From: Actinomyces naeslundii
GTDB taxonomy: Bacteria; Actinomycetota; Actinomycetes; Actinomycetales; Actinomycetaceae
Assembly (NCBI RefSeq): GCF_001956585.1
Contig: NZ_MSRR01000001.1
Location: 62,001-126,000 of the forward strand
Length of the DNA: 64,000 bases
Reading direction: 5' to 3'
Position 1 is the first letter of the stretch. Each line of letters begins with the position of its first letter. The position numbers were made by a program, and so were the translations under genes. The notes beneath the pieces were generated by a model. The model was not told the DNA's origin, did no database searches, and saw nothing but the letters and a program-made list of their open reading frames with translations. Shown piece by piece: positions 27,639 to 36,178 of this stretch.

Positions 27639-28588
27639 CCCCGATGAACGTCACGTTCGCCGGCGGACTGGCGGGCCTGGTGGGTGCCGTGGGGATCCTG
27701 ACCATCATCTCGGCGGTCCGGCGACGTCGTCCCACACTCATGGCCAGGCTGGAGCCGTACGTCCACCGGCGTCCCACGACCTCTGGGCTTCTGACCGCCT
27801 CGGCGGGGCCGGCCTCAGACGGACGCACCGTCGTCGGTCTGCTCGCGGCCTCCATCGCAGAGGTCCTCAGCCTCGGGCGGATACTGGACTCCCTGGGGTC
27901 ATCGGCAGACTCGGTCCGACGGCGGCTGGCGCGTTCCGGCTCGTCTCTCGGGCTCGATCAGTTCCGCCTCCAGCAGGTTCTGTGGTCCACGACGGCGCTC
28001 CTGCTCGCCCTTGCGGCTGGGGGACTGGCGGCCCTTATCAGGTCCGTCAACGTGCCCGCGCTCATCGTCCTGTCCCTCATGGCCGTCGTGGTCGGTGCGG
28101 CGGCCCGGGACTGGTGGCTCAGCCGGGCCGTCTCAAAGCGGTTGGCGCGGATCGAGGCCCAGCTGCCCGACGTCGTCGAGCTCCTCGCCCTGGCTGTCGG
28201 AGCCGGTCAGGGGCCGGTGGCCGCCATCGAACGTGTTGTCGTCCTTGGACAAGGAGATCTTGTCGACGAGCTGGACACGACCCTGACCGATGTTCGTTCC
28301 GGCACCGTCCTGTCCACCGCCCTGGATCGGCTGGAGAGACGAATCGGCTCCATCCACGTCACCCGCCTGTGCGAGGCGATCATCGTCGCCCTTGAACGTG
28401 GCACGCCTCTGGCCGATGTCCTGCGCTCCCAGGCCAAGGACGCGCGGGAGACGGCGCGTCAGGACCTCATGGAGGAGGGCGGCAGACGTGAGATCGCCCA
28501 GATGGTCCCCGTGGTCTTCCTCGTCCTGCCCATCACGGTCGTCTTCGCTCTCTTCCCGGGGCTGCTCGTCCTGAGACTGGGGGTGTGA
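27635..28588 (+). CDS. tadC: Tad pilus inner-membrane platform TadC
   Basis: 317 residues, second T2SF-type platform protein. It begins with a hydrophobic segment (LAGLVGAVGILTIISAV), contains the T2SF core QLPDVVELLALAVGAGQGPV and ETARQDLMEEGGRREIAQMV, and ends with the membrane helix VVFLVLPITVVFALFPGLLV. Translation is probably coupled to tadB through the 4-bp overlap. A longer frame starts at 27473 but lies entirely inside tadB. Confidence 0.88.
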   Translation: MTPMNVTFAGGLAGLVGAVGILTIISAVRRRRPTLMARLEPYVHRRPTTSGLLTASAGPASDGRTVVGLLAASIAEVLSLGRILDSLGSSADSVRRRLARSGSSLGLDQFRLQQVLWSTTALLLALAAGGLAALIRSVNVPALIVLSLMAVVVGAAARDWWLSRAVSKRLARIEAQLPDVVELLALAVGAGQGPVAAIERVVVLGQGDLVDELDTTLTDVRSGTVLSTALDRLERRIGSIHVTRLCEAIIVALERGTPLADVLRSQAKDARETARQDLMEEGGRREIAQMVPVVFLVLPITVVFALFPGLLVLRLGV

Positions 28589-28680
28589 GGCACGTCCGTC
28601 GTCCTCGTCTCTTCCGTCTCCCGGACCCTCCCCTCCCTCGTCCCTCCGATCAGATTCCCATCCGTCAACAAGGAGCAGTC

Positions 28681-28911
28681 ATGAAGCGCATTGTTCTCGC
28701 CCTGTCGCAGTCGTCTCGTCCAGGATCCAGGACGTGGAGGATCATCCGCCCATCACGGATCGATCTGCGGGACGAGCGTGGTGATGTCCCCGGCTGGGTC
28801 CTGGTGACCCTCATGACCGCTGGTCTGGTGGTGGCCCTGTGGACAGTCGCCGGCAGCACACTGACCGAGGTGTTCCTCAACGCCATCGCGAAGGTGACGA
28901 GTGCGATCTGA
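28681..28911 (+). CDS. Flp/DUF4244-like pilin subunit
   Basis: 76 residues: basic N-terminus, then DERGDVPGWVLVTLMTAG and one hydrophobic helix (39-59), ending in a short amphipathic tail. Size, position between tadC and tadE, and the RG-junction mark it as the pilin-like (DUF4244) gene of actinobacterial Tad loci. If cut after Gly34, the fifth mature residue would be Trp rather than the usual Glu, so cleavage by a standard prepilin peptidase is uncertain. AAGGAG precedes the ATG. The stop overlaps the tadE GTG. Confidence 0.72.
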   Translation: MKRIVLALSQSSRPGSRTWRIIRPSRIDLRDERGDVPGWVLVTLMTAGLVVALWTVAGSTLTEVFLNAIAKVTSAI

Positions 28912-29383
28912 ACGGATCGGCCGTAGCGTCTCGGTTCCGTGCATGAACCGCGCAGGCTTCCGGTTGTGCCCGAGCCGTCTGAGCGTCCGGGACGAGTCCG
29001 GATCCGCGGTCGTCGAGTTCGTCATGGTGGGTGCCCTCGTCGTCATCGTGTTCGTCGCGCTCCTCCAGGTCGCACTGGGTGTCTACGCGCGCAACGTCCT
29101 CACTGACGCCGCCGGCGACGGGGCCCGCCGGGCCGCTCTGGTAGGAGGCACCGAGGCTGAGGCTCGGCAACGGGTGCAGGCCCTGTCCGACGCCGCGCTG
29201 CGTCGCGGCTACGTGAACACCGTGACCGTCTCTCGAGTTCCTTCCGGCGACCTGACGATCGTTGAGGTGACGGCGACTGCGCCCTTTCCGGTTCTGGGGC
29301 TGTTCGGCCCCGGAGGGACGATGAAGGTGCAGGGACACGCGGTCGACGAGTCCTCACTCGTCCGGGAGAGTGAACAGGGGTGA
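28901..29383 (+). CDS. tadE: TadE-like pseudopilin
   Basis: 160 residues with a pseudopilin N-terminus: RDESGSAVVEF (Gly34, with Glu39 at mature position 5) followed by the hydrophobic helix VMVGALVVIVFVALLQVALG. The rest is a small periplasmic-type domain. The GTG start at 28901 overlaps the previous gene and has AAGG upstream; ATG 28943 is an alternative. It would be processed by a prepilin peptidase, which is not encoded in this window. Confidence 0.82.
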   Translation: MRSERIGRSVSVPCMNRAGFRLCPSRLSVRDESGSAVVEFVMVGALVVIVFVALLQVALGVYARNVLTDAAGDGARRAALVGGTEAEARQRVQALSDAALRRGYVNTVTVSRVPSGDLTIVEVTATAPFPVLGLFGPGGTMKVQGHAVDESSLVRESEQG

Positions 29384-29949
29384 TCGCCATGATTGTCCCC
29401 AAGACTCGCAGACGTCCACCTGCCCCACGGCCGTCGGCGGCGAATCGGGTCGCCGCGATCTTTCGGTGGGGGAGACGGGCTTCGCGAGGGCTCCGAGACA
29501 TTCTCGGGAGTGTCGCCCGGAAGTCCTGGGGGCTCGCGCGTCGGGAGGAGGGCAACGCGATCGTCGAGTTCATCGGGTGGAGCGCCGTGCTCGTGGTGCC
29601 CGTCCTCTACCTCGTGATCTCGCTGGCCCAGATCCAGGCGACGAGCTTCGCCGTTGCCTCAGCGGCCGATGCCTCCAGTCGGGTCCTCGAGGTCGACGAC
29701 TCCCCGTCGGCCATGGACAAGGCCCGGGTGGCGATGGGCCTGTCCTTGTCTGATCAGGGGGTCGAGGCCGACCCGGACCGTTCCTTGTCAGTCACCTGTG
29801 ACCACGGTTGTGCCCGAGGGCAGGCTGCGATCGTCAAGGTGGCTGTCGGCGTGGACCTGCCGGGCTTCGCCTCCCTGGGGATCGGTCGCGACGTCGTCGT
29901 CGTTGACGCCGAACGGGCCATCACCCTGCCGGGTGAGGAGGAGCAGTGA
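29380..29949 (+). CDS. TadE/TadF-like pseudopilin
   Basis: 189 residues. A long basic N-terminus (about 56 residues) precedes the pseudopilin site REEGNAIVEFIGW (Gly58, with Glu63 at mature position 5) and a hydrophobic helix (SAVLVVPVLYLVISLAQIQA). A pair of Cys residues (TCDHGC) is in the exported part. The GTG at 29380 overlaps the tadE stop (GTGA); ATG 29389 with AGGGG upstream is nearly as good. It is part of the tad operon and couples to the next gene by another GTGA overlap. Confidence 0.78.
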   Translation: MIAMIVPKTRRRPPAPRPSAANRVAAIFRWGRRASRGLRDILGSVARKSWGLARREEGNAIVEFIGWSAVLVVPVLYLVISLAQIQATSFAVASAADASSRVLEVDDSPSAMDKARVAMGLSLSDQGVEADPDRSLSVTCDHGCARGQAAIVKVAVGVDLPGFASLGIGRDVVVVDAERAITLPGEEEQ

Positions 29950-30452
29950 GCAGGAGACTGAAGCCCGGCGAGGTTCTTCGTGGCGCACGGGCGCTGGCGC
30001 GCCGCCTGCGCCGCGAGGAGGGTGGACAGACGCTGCTGCTGGGGGTTGGACTCATCTGTGTCGTCTTCGCGCTGCTCTTCGTCGCCGCATCGGCCACAGC
30101 GGTCTACCTCGACCTCAAGACCCTCACGTCGCTCGCGGACTCGGCCGCAGCCGCCGGGGCGCAGAGCATGGATGCGCACCCGTACTACGGGGGCGACGGA
30201 ACAGATACGGCGCCGGGCGCTCTGACCGATGCGGAGGTGCGAAGCCATGCGGCTGCAGACGTGTCGGCCCAGCCCGCTGCTGCCAGGCTGACGGGGATCA
30301 CCGTCGTCAGCGCCCGCGCCGCCGACAGTCGGACCGCCGTGGTGACGTTGCAGGCCCGCTCCCACCCGCCCTTCCTGCCCTGGGGGATCATCCCGGCCGA
30401 GGGCTTCACCATCACCGCCACCGGATCGGCCCGCATGACGACGACGCAGTGA
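29946..30452 (+). CDS. TadG-like pilus protein (Rv3654c type)
   Basis: 168 residues, beginning with a basic region, then REEGGQTLLLGVGLICVVFA, the hydrophobic helix of TadG/Flp-associated proteins, and an exported C-terminal part (LKTLTSLADSAAAAGAQSMD). It is the last gene of the operon. The reading frame starts at GTG overlapping the preceding stop. Probable role: pilus assembly at the cell surface, inferred from position and topology. An inverted repeat overlaps its stop codon. Confidence 0.75.
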   Translation: MSRRLKPGEVLRGARALARRLRREEGGQTLLLGVGLICVVFALLFVAASATAVYLDLKTLTSLADSAAAAGAQSMDAHPYYGGDGTDTAPGALTDAEVRSHAAADVSAQPAAARLTGITVVSARAADSRTAVVTLQARSHPPFLPWGIIPAEGFTITATGSARMTTTQ

Positions 30453-30474
30453 GCCTTCAGGACTCACTGCGTCG
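30442..30474 (+). terminator. Terminator overlapping the end of the tad operon
   Basis: 12-bp inverted repeat CGACGCAGTGAG / CTCACTGCGTCG; the left arm contains the last codons and stop of the TadG-like gene. There is no strong T run. Confidence 0.6.
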
Positions 30475-30529
30475 GAAAACTGGTGGATGGTTGGTTGTCG
30501 ACGGGAGGGGGCTGGCGGAGCGGGTACTG

Positions 30530-30928
30530 TCAGGCCTGCTCGACGAAGCCTGCTGAGACGGTGGGGGAGGGGCGCCGGAACCCGTGCACCCGAGCCCGCA
30601 GCTCCTCACCCTGCCGGCGCGAGAGCTGGGCGATGTAGGCCCGCTTCACCGTGAACAGGATGTTGATGCCCACCAGCAGGTAGAAGGTGTTGGCGATGAC
30701 GCTGGGCCAGGCGCCGGAGCTCGCGCAGTTGATCGTCAGCAGCACGGAACCGGTGATGTTGAGGGCCTGGTACTTCAGTGAATCGCCCGCGATCGTGCCC
30801 TTGGATACCAGGAAGTAGGCCACGAGGAGCTCAGCGGCACCGATCCAGCCGCCGAGAGAGATGAGGGAGGAGAGCACGTCGTTCACGGGGATGATTCTTG
30901 GGCGCTCCTCGATGAAGGTCAATCGCAT
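30530..30928 (-). CDS. CBU_0592-family membrane protein
   Basis: 132 residues with three hydrophobic segments: GGWIGAAELLVAYFLVSKG, ALNITGSVLLTINCASSGAW and VIANTFYLLVGINILFTV. This is the CBU_0592-type membrane domain; the function is unknown. The ATG at 30928 has no ribosome binding site; a GTG at 30886 lies just before a more membrane-like start (NDVLSSLISLGG) and may be the true one. It is divergent from the LysR regulator across a 30-bp gap that holds a palindrome, so the regulator probably controls it. Confidence 0.75.
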   Translation of the reverse strand: MRLTFIEERPRIIPVNDVLSSLISLGGWIGAAELLVAYFLVSKGTIAGDSLKYQALNITGSVLLTINCASSGAWPSVIANTFYLLVGINILFTVKRAYIAQLSRRQGEELRARVHGFRRPSPTVSAGFVEQA

Positions 30929-30930
30929 CT

Positions 30931-30951
30931 ATCTGCATAAGGGATGTAGAT
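30931..30951. promoter_or_regulatory. Putative LysR operator
   Basis: Near-perfect palindrome of 21 bp: left half ATCTGCAT, spacer AAGGG, right half ATGTAGAT (7 of 8 pairs). It lies in the divergent gap between the membrane protein and the LysR gene, and fits a T-N11-A type LysR box. Confidence 0.55.
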
Positions 30952-30958
30952 TTACTTC

Positions 30959-31870
30959 ATGCAAGTTCTTCCCCAGCGGCTTTCGGTTTTATTGGCCGTC
31001 CACAGGGCCGGAGGAGTCGTCGCAGCGGCAGATATCCTTCACATCACGCCGTCCGCCGTCTCCCAGCAGATTCGCCTTCTGGAACGCGAGTGCGGCACCC
31101 GGGTCCTGGACCGCACGCCCGCCGGAGCCGTGCTCACAGTCGCCGGGAAGGTCCTGGCGGACGCGGCCGAGCGCATTGAGGACGAGCTGACCACGGTGCG
31201 TCGTGAGTTGGCCGACCTGGACGACTCCATCCCCTCCGGCGTGGTGCGGGTGGGCAGCTTCGCCTCCGCGGTCCGTGCGCTTCTGCTGCCCCTGCTGTCC
31301 TCACTGGCAACCACCAGTCCGGAGCTGGAGGTCATCGTCGAGGAGGTCGAGGAGCGCAGCGCCCTGTCCCGGCTGCGCCGCGGCGAGCTCGACCTGGTCC
31401 TCATCGAGCGCGACGAGCACTCCCTGCCCGCTGCGCCCCGAGGAATGACCGATGTCCCGCTGCTCGACGAGTCCTGGCTCGTCGTCGTCCCGGCCGAGCA
31501 GGCCGCCCCCTCCACTCTGGCGGACCTGGTTCGGGCCACCTGGATCGACCTGGCTCCCGGAACTGCGGGAGCCTTCGCCCTGGACCGTCTGGAGCGCCAG
31601 CTGGGGACGCCGTTGACGATGCGGCATGTCGCCTACGACTACGACGTCGTCCTGGCCATGGTCAGCCAGGGACTGGGCTGTGCGCTTCTGCCCGAGCTGT
31701 CCGTCTACTCCGGGCTTCTGCCCGACGAGCTGAGCGTCGTGCGCCTGCCCGGGCTGGGGGTGCGCCAGCTGGTGGTGCGCCATCGCTCGACCCGCACCGA
31801 TCCGGGCCCGGCGACACGTGCGGTGCTCGAGGCGCTGCTCGCCCAGGCCCAAGGCCTCGAGCTGGGGTGA
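30959..31870 (+). CDS. LysR family transcriptional regulator
   Basis: 303 residues. Winged helix-turn-helix at the N-terminus ([21 protein letters not shown] followed by [20 protein letters not shown]), then a substrate-binding domain typical of LysR proteins. The effector is not evident; no metabolic operon lies next to it. ATG 30959 begins within the AT-rich stretch following the palindrome, so it may be autoregulated together with the divergent CBU_0592-type gene. The stop overlaps the upstream open frame of prfB but not its likely start. Confidence 0.87.
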   Translation: MQVLPQRLSVLLAVHRAGGVVAAADILHITPSAVSQQIRLLERECGTRVLDRTPAGAVLTVAGKVLADAAERIEDELTTVRRELADLDDSIPSGVVRVGSFASAVRALLLPLLSSLATTSPELEVIVEEVEERSALSRLRRGELDLVLIERDEHSLPAAPRGMTDVPLLDESWLVVVPAEQAAPSTLADLVRATWIDLAPGTAGAFALDRLERQLGTPLTMRHVAYDYDVVLAMVSQGLGCALLPELSVYSGLLPDELSVVRLPGLGVRQLVVRHRSTRTDPGPATRAVLEALLAQAQGLELG

Positions 31871-31949
31871 TGCTCGAGACCGAGCGTCGCGGAGCGGGTG
31901 GGAGTGACGGGCCGAATCCGCCCGACGGCGCCCCCGGTGCGTTCTGCCG

Positions 31950-31955
31950 TAGACT
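31950..31955 (+). promoter_or_regulatory. Candidate -10 box for a leaderless prfB mRNA
   Basis: TAGACT lies 7 bases before the GTG start of prfB and no ribosome binding site is seen. This is the usual arrangement of actinobacterial leaderless transcripts. The -35 region is not obvious. Confidence 0.45.
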
Positions 31956-31962
31956 CGCCTCC

Positions 31963-33084
31963 GTGGCCACTGACTTCTCCTCCGAGATCGAACGACTCCG
32001 ACACACCTACGCCTCCATCGCCGCGGTGACCGACCCCGAGGCCCTGCGCACCCGCATCGCCGAGCTCTCCGAGCAGGCGTCCGCCCCGGACCTGTGGGAC
32101 GACCCCGACTCCGCCCAGGTGGTCACCTCGGCCCTGTCCCACGCCCAGGCCGACCTCAAGCGGGTCGAGAGCCTGGGGGAGCGCATCGAGGATCTCGAGG
32201 CGATGGTCGAGCTCGCCGGTGAGGAGGAGGGTGAGGACGCCGCCGAGATCCTCGCCGAGGCCGAAGCGGACCTGTCAGCCATCAGCAAGGATCTCTCCGA
32301 CCTGGAGATCCGTACGCTGCTGAGCGGCGAGTACGACCCGCGCGACGCCGTCGTCACCATCCGCTCTGGCGCCGGCGGTGTGGACGCAGCCGATTTCGCA
32401 GAGATGCTCCTGCGCATGTACACCCGCTGGGCCGAGCGGCACGAGTACTCCGTCAAGGTCCTCAACACCTCCTACGCCGAGGAGGCGGGCCTGAAGTCGG
32501 TCACCTTCGAGGTTCACGCCCCCTACGCCTACGGGACCCTGAGCGTTGAGGGCGGCACGCACCGCCTGGTGCGCATCAGCCCCTTCGACAACCAGGGCCG
32601 CCGCCAAACCTCCTTCGCTGCCGTCGAGGTCATCCCTCTCATCGAGTCCACCGACCACATCGACATCCCCGAGACCGACATCCGCATCGACGTCTTCCGC
32701 TCCTCGGGACCCGGCGGGCAGAGCGTCAACACCACCGACTCCGCCGTGCGCATCACCCACCTGCCCACGGGGCTGGTGGTTTCCATGCAGGATGAGAAGT
32801 CCCAGATCCAGAACCGCGCCGCCGCCATGCGTGTCCTCCAGTCGCGACTCCTCCTGCTCAAGCAGCAGGAGGAGGACGCCAAGAAGAAGGAGCTCGCCGG
32901 GGACGTCAAGGCCTCCTGGGGGGACCAGATGCGCTCCTACGTCCTCAACCCCTACCAGATGGTCAAGGACCTGCGGACCAACTTCGAGGTCGGTAACCCC
33001 GACTCGGTGTTCGACGGCGACATCGACGGCTTCATTGACGCCGGCATCCGCTGGCGCAAGCAGCAGGAAACGGCCGAGGACTGA
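31963..33084 (+). CDS. prfB: Peptide chain release factor 2 (RF2)
   Basis: 373 residues. The stop-codon reading motif SPF is in [15 protein letters not shown], and the catalytic GGQ is at 251-253 in [19 protein letters not shown]. There is no in-frame TGA requiring programmed frameshifting, which is common in actinobacterial prfB. GTG 31963 ([11 protein letters not shown]) is chosen; the longer open frame starting at 31867 overlaps the LysR stop and is not conserved-looking. It ends in a strong terminator. Confidence 0.95.
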   Translation: MATDFSSEIERLRHTYASIAAVTDPEALRTRIAELSEQASAPDLWDDPDSAQVVTSALSHAQADLKRVESLGERIEDLEAMVELAGEEEGEDAAEILAEAEADLSAISKDLSDLEIRTLLSGEYDPRDAVVTIRSGAGGVDAADFAEMLLRMYTRWAERHEYSVKVLNTSYAEEAGLKSVTFEVHAPYAYGTLSVEGGTHRLVRISPFDNQGRRQTSFAAVEVIPLIESTDHIDIPETDIRIDVFRSSGPGGQSVNTTDSAVRITHLPTGLVVSMQDEKSQIQNRAAAMRVLQSRLLLLKQQEEDAKKKELAGDVKASWGDQMRSYVLNPYQMVKDLRTNFEVGNPDSVFDGDIDGFIDAGIRWRKQQETAED

Positions 33085-33115
33085 GCGGCTTGCTTCATTA
33101 GAAGCGTCACCGGAG

Positions 33116-33152
33116 TCAGGGATCCCCCGGAGGGATCCCTGATTTCTTTTCT
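33116..33152 (+). terminator. Rho-independent terminator of prfB
   Basis: 11-bp stem TCAGGGATCCC / GGGATCCCTGA with loop CCGGA, followed by TTTCTTTTCT. One of the clearest intrinsic terminators in the window. Confidence 0.9.
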
Positions 33153-33216
33153 ATGTGCCCCTGGTTTCTCTGACTTGCGATTGAGGTCGCAAAATATTAG
33201 ACGTACCGTGAATTTT

Positions 33217-34167
33217 ATGAGCGCATCACATGAAAAATCTCGGTCGGTGGAAGTCTCATCAACACTCTCGTCTCTCGAGTCCTCGGATCTCAGCGGATAT
33301 CAATCGGATCAGGAGCGTCGTCTGACCGTGACTGGAAAGGTGCTGCGCATTGTCATCGCGGTTGCGATGATGTTCGCCTGCGCGCTCACGCCGGCCTTGT
33401 TGAAACAGATTCCTGCGATCCAGTCCTTTGCTCTCGCACATGAGAATCCCGATGATCTCTTGGAGTCCTTCGCGGTGGGGTCGTGTGTGTTGTTGATTTA
33501 TGGGGCGGCGGTGGTGCTCGCTCTTATCCTGTGCTATGTCTTGGGTCGCACGCTTGACCGAGGCCGGCATGTCAGTGTGGGGCTGCGCATCGACAGGCGT
33601 GCGCTGCTCTGGCTGGTGGGGATGATTCTGGCTGCGCTCGTCGTGGACCTTGTGGTGGCCGGCATGCTTCATGCGCTCGGGCTTGCTGGTGGAGACCGGC
33701 CGGCGCCTCAGGGTCCACCGTGGCTCATGATCGTCGAGCCCTTCTCCATAGCCTTCCTTCTTCAGGGAATTCCTGAGGAGGTGATTTGGAGAGGGTGGCT
33801 CTTCTCCTCGTTGGGTGAGACGCGTTTTGCAGCAGTGTCCAGCGTCCTCGGATTCACTGCTCTTCATCTCTTCTCTCAAGTAGGTCAGCAGAATCTCATC
33901 GAGCACCTCACATACCTCGTTTTGCCGTGCGGTTTCGCGGTGACCGCGTTGATTGTTCGGCTGGTATCGGGGTCAACCTGGGCGGCGATCGGAGTGCACG
34001 GAGGATTTCATATGGTGAACTACTTCGTGTCCGGTTCCATGCATCTCCCCGCTGACTCGGTGACCTGGGTGCTCCAAGGCCTACTCTGGGCCGCGGTCGG
34101 CCTTCTCATTCTCGCCTTCCACCGCCGTCGTCAGCGGCTGGCGGCGTTGACAGACCGGACATGTTGA
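33217..34167 (+). CDS. CPBP family intramembrane glutamic endopeptidase
   Basis: 316 residues (from ATG 33217; the frame opens with TTG at 33175). Multi-pass membrane protein with the three CPBP motifs: EEVIWR (Glu187/188, Arg192), FTALH (His217) and HGGFHMVN (His261/265, Asn268). Members act as intramembrane proteases, often in bacteriocin self-immunity or prenyl-protein processing; no bacteriocin gene is seen nearby. Codon use is less GC-rich than the neighbours, suggesting acquisition. Its last 62 bases overlap the 3' end of the Ada-AlkA-Ogt gene on the other strand. Confidence 0.85.
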   Translation: MSASHEKSRSVEVSSTLSSLESSDLSGYQSDQERRLTVTGKVLRIVIAVAMMFACALTPALLKQIPAIQSFALAHENPDDLLESFAVGSCVLLIYGAAVVLALILCYVLGRTLDRGRHVSVGLRIDRRALLWLVGMILAALVVDLVVAGMLHALGLAGGDRPAPQGPPWLMIVEPFSIAFLLQGIPEEVIWRGWLFSSLGETRFAAVSSVLGFTALHLFSQVGQQNLIEHLTYLVLPCGFAVTALIVRLVSGSTWAAIGVHGGFHMVNYFVSGSMHLPADSVTWVLQGLLWAAVGLLILAFHRRRQRLAALTDRTC

Positions 34168-36178
34168 CCCCCTCCATCTCCAGGAGACGTTCCTTCCGGT
34201 CGACCCCGCCTGCGTAGCCGCGCAGGCTCCCGTCGGAGGCAAGCACACGGTGGCACGGCACAATGAGAGTGATCGGGTTGTGCCCGACCGCGCCACCCAC
34301 CGCCTGGGCGGACATCTGCTTCCTGCCAGTACGCCGGGCAACCTCGGCGGCGATGCGGGCATAGGTGCTGGTGGCGCCGAAGGGGATGGAGAGCATGATG
34401 GAGGTGACCATCTTCCTGAAGTCGGAGCCCTCGATGCTGATCGGCGGAGTGAAACCCGGGTCAGCACCCTCGAAGTAGGCGTCGAGCCACTGGGCCGTCT
34501 GCGTGAAAACAGGTAGACGGGGCTGGAGTACCGCGTCGTCGTCGATCGTCGAGCGGTCGTACTTCTGACCGTCGAACCACAGGCCCGTGAGGTGCTCGCC
34601 ATCGCTGGCCATGGTCATGGCGCCAAGGGGCGACTCGTAATGGCTGAGGTAGTGCATCGCTTCCTTCTTCTCGTTCCGCTTCTTGCTCTTGGTGGTGTGA
34701 TCGGACACTGATTCTGCTTCTGCCCGGTTCCACAGGTGCATGACGGCATAGGCCCGCCACGGTTTCCAACGTTCGGCCAGGGTGAGGATCTTCCCTGGGG
34801 ACGGGGTTCTCAGCGCCTTCCTGACCTCCAGGTCGGTGGCGAGGAATGCGTCGGGCCAGGCCAGACAGCGCATGGCGATGTAGCCGGCGGTCCAGGCTCC
34901 AATGCCCGGGATCTCCATGAATCGAGCAACTGCGGCTTCAGGGTCGGGGCAGTAGGAGGCGTCGATGGTGTCAGACCCCATCATTGCAGCCAGGCCGTGA
35001 ATCGCCCGTGCCCGGGCAGTGATGATGCCGAGTGGTCCTAGATGCTGCTCGATCGCACCGTCGAGGTTGAGGAGCTCCTGAACCATGGGGAAGGTCGTGG
35101 TCAGTCCGTCGATTCCGGTGTCCATGGGTGAGCCGAGGGCCTGGACGAGCCGACCGGCCAGTGTTCTGGCCGCCTGGACCGTGACTTGCTGGCCCAGTAC
35201 CGCGAGGACAGCGGTTTCGAATGCGTCGAAGCAGCCCGGTACGCGTATGCCCGGGATGAATGGCCCGAGTGCGGACTCGTCCATGCTTGTGAGTGCGCGA
35301 GCCACGGTATCGGGCTCGCAGTGGAGATCGAACAGATTTTTGATCCCATCCAGCACCACCGGTAGCGCGGGCAGCAGGGAGGCGGAGACGGTCACCGTCA
35401 GCCGATTGTGCTCAGCGTCGTTGTCCACGGTCACCCAGCCGGTGAGATCACGTCCTGAGGATTGCAGGCGGATCGTCCTGGCGTAACGATCCTCCTCGGC
35501 CTTCTCGACGCCGGGGATGGCTCTGCGTGCCAGGAACTTCAGCATGAGGTCCCAACGGTATGGGGGACGGTACCCCAGACTGAGCTGGACGGCGTCACCA
35601 TCGGTCCTACTGAGCCGTGCTTGGCTGCGCAAAGCGGTGGGCGTCAGCCGGTATCGATGTCGGAACACCTCGTTGAAGCGGCGTAGGCTGCCGAATCCCG
35701 CGGAATAGGCCACGTCCACCACAGATAGGTCCGTGTCGGTCAGAAGGCTCTTGGCCAGTAGAAGTCTGCAGGTCTGGCGGTACTCGACGGGACGCACGTG
35801 ATAAGCGTCCTCGAAGACACGGCGCAGGTGGCGGTTGGAGCATCCCAGATGACGGGCGATGTCCGTCAGGCTTCCCTGAACACCGCAGTTCCTCTCGATG
35901 TAGCGCGCCGCAGCGCGAGCTAGTGACGCTGAGGAGTCCACGGGCGCGTACCCGGGTGCCAACTCGGGCCGACACAGCAGGCACGGTCGGAAACCTGCCT
36001 GTTCGGCCTCGGCTGCCGTGGCGTAGAAGGAGCAGTTGACCGCAAGCGGTTTCCGCGCCCGGCACACCGGACGGCAGTAGATGCCGGTCGTTGCGACTCC
36101 GACAAAGAATCGCCCGTCGAATCGTGTGTCCTTGGCCAACAGGGCCCTATACAGCGCTTCACTGTCCAAATCCGGCAT
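34106..36178 (-). CDS. Ada-AlkA-Ogt fusion: alkylation-repair regulator, glycosylase and methyltransferase
   Basis: 690 residues, one continuous frame with three functional parts. Residues 1-85: Ada N-domain with the zinc/methyl-acceptor cysteines Cys35, Cys39, Cys66 and Cys69 (GIYCRPVC; CLLC), spaced exactly as in E. coli Ada. Residues 86-185: AraC-type DNA-binding domain. About 190-490: AlkA glycosylase with the helix-hairpin-helix EIPGIGAWTAGYI and the catalytic Asp449 (FLATDLEV). About 508-690: Ogt domain with active-site Cys642 in IVPCHRVL. A Lys/Glu-rich linker joins AlkA to Ogt; an internal ATG there (residue 508) could also give free Ogt. ATG 36178 has GAGGAGGATC just upstream; the frame continues to 36244 without a leader. 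The protein would sense methylphosphotriesters, regulate transcription, excise 3-methyladenine and reverse O6-methylguanine. Confidence 0.92.
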   Translation of the reverse strand: MPDLDSEALYRALLAKDTRFDGRFFVGVATTGIYCRPVCRARKPLAVNCSFYATAAEAEQAGFRPCLLCRPELAPGYAPVDSSASLARAAARYIERNCGVQGSLTDIARHLGCSNRHLRRVFEDAYHVRPVEYRQTCRLLLAKSLLTDTDLSVVDVAYSAGFGSLRRFNEVFRHRYRLTPTALRSQARLSRTDGDAVQLSLGYRPPYRWDLMLKFLARRAIPGVEKAEEDRYARTIRLQSSGRDLTGWVTVDNDAEHNRLTVTVSASLLPALPVVLDGIKNLFDLHCEPDTVARALTSMDESALGPFIPGIRVPGCFDAFETAVLAVLGQQVTVQAARTLAGRLVQALGSPMDTGIDGLTTTFPMVQELLNLDGAIEQHLGPLGIITARARAIHGLAAMMGSDTIDASYCPDPEAAVARFMEIPGIGAWTAGYIAMRCLAWPDAFLATDLEVRKALRTPSPGKILTLAERWKPWRAYAVMHLWNRAEAESVSDHTTKSKKRNEKKEAMHYLSHYESPLGAMTMASDGEHLTGLWFDGQKYDRSTIDDDAVLQPRLPVFTQTAQWLDAYFEGADPGFTPPISIEGSDFRKMVTSIMLSIPFGATSTYARIAAEVARRTGRKQMSAQAVGGAVGHNPITLIVPCHRVLASDGSLRGYAGGVDRKERLLEMEGVNMSGLSTPPAADDGGGRRE

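Noticed and set aside
31867-33084. Programmed frameshift in prfB
   Set aside because: The frame is continuous from the GTG through GGQ with no internal TGA, so no frameshift is required.
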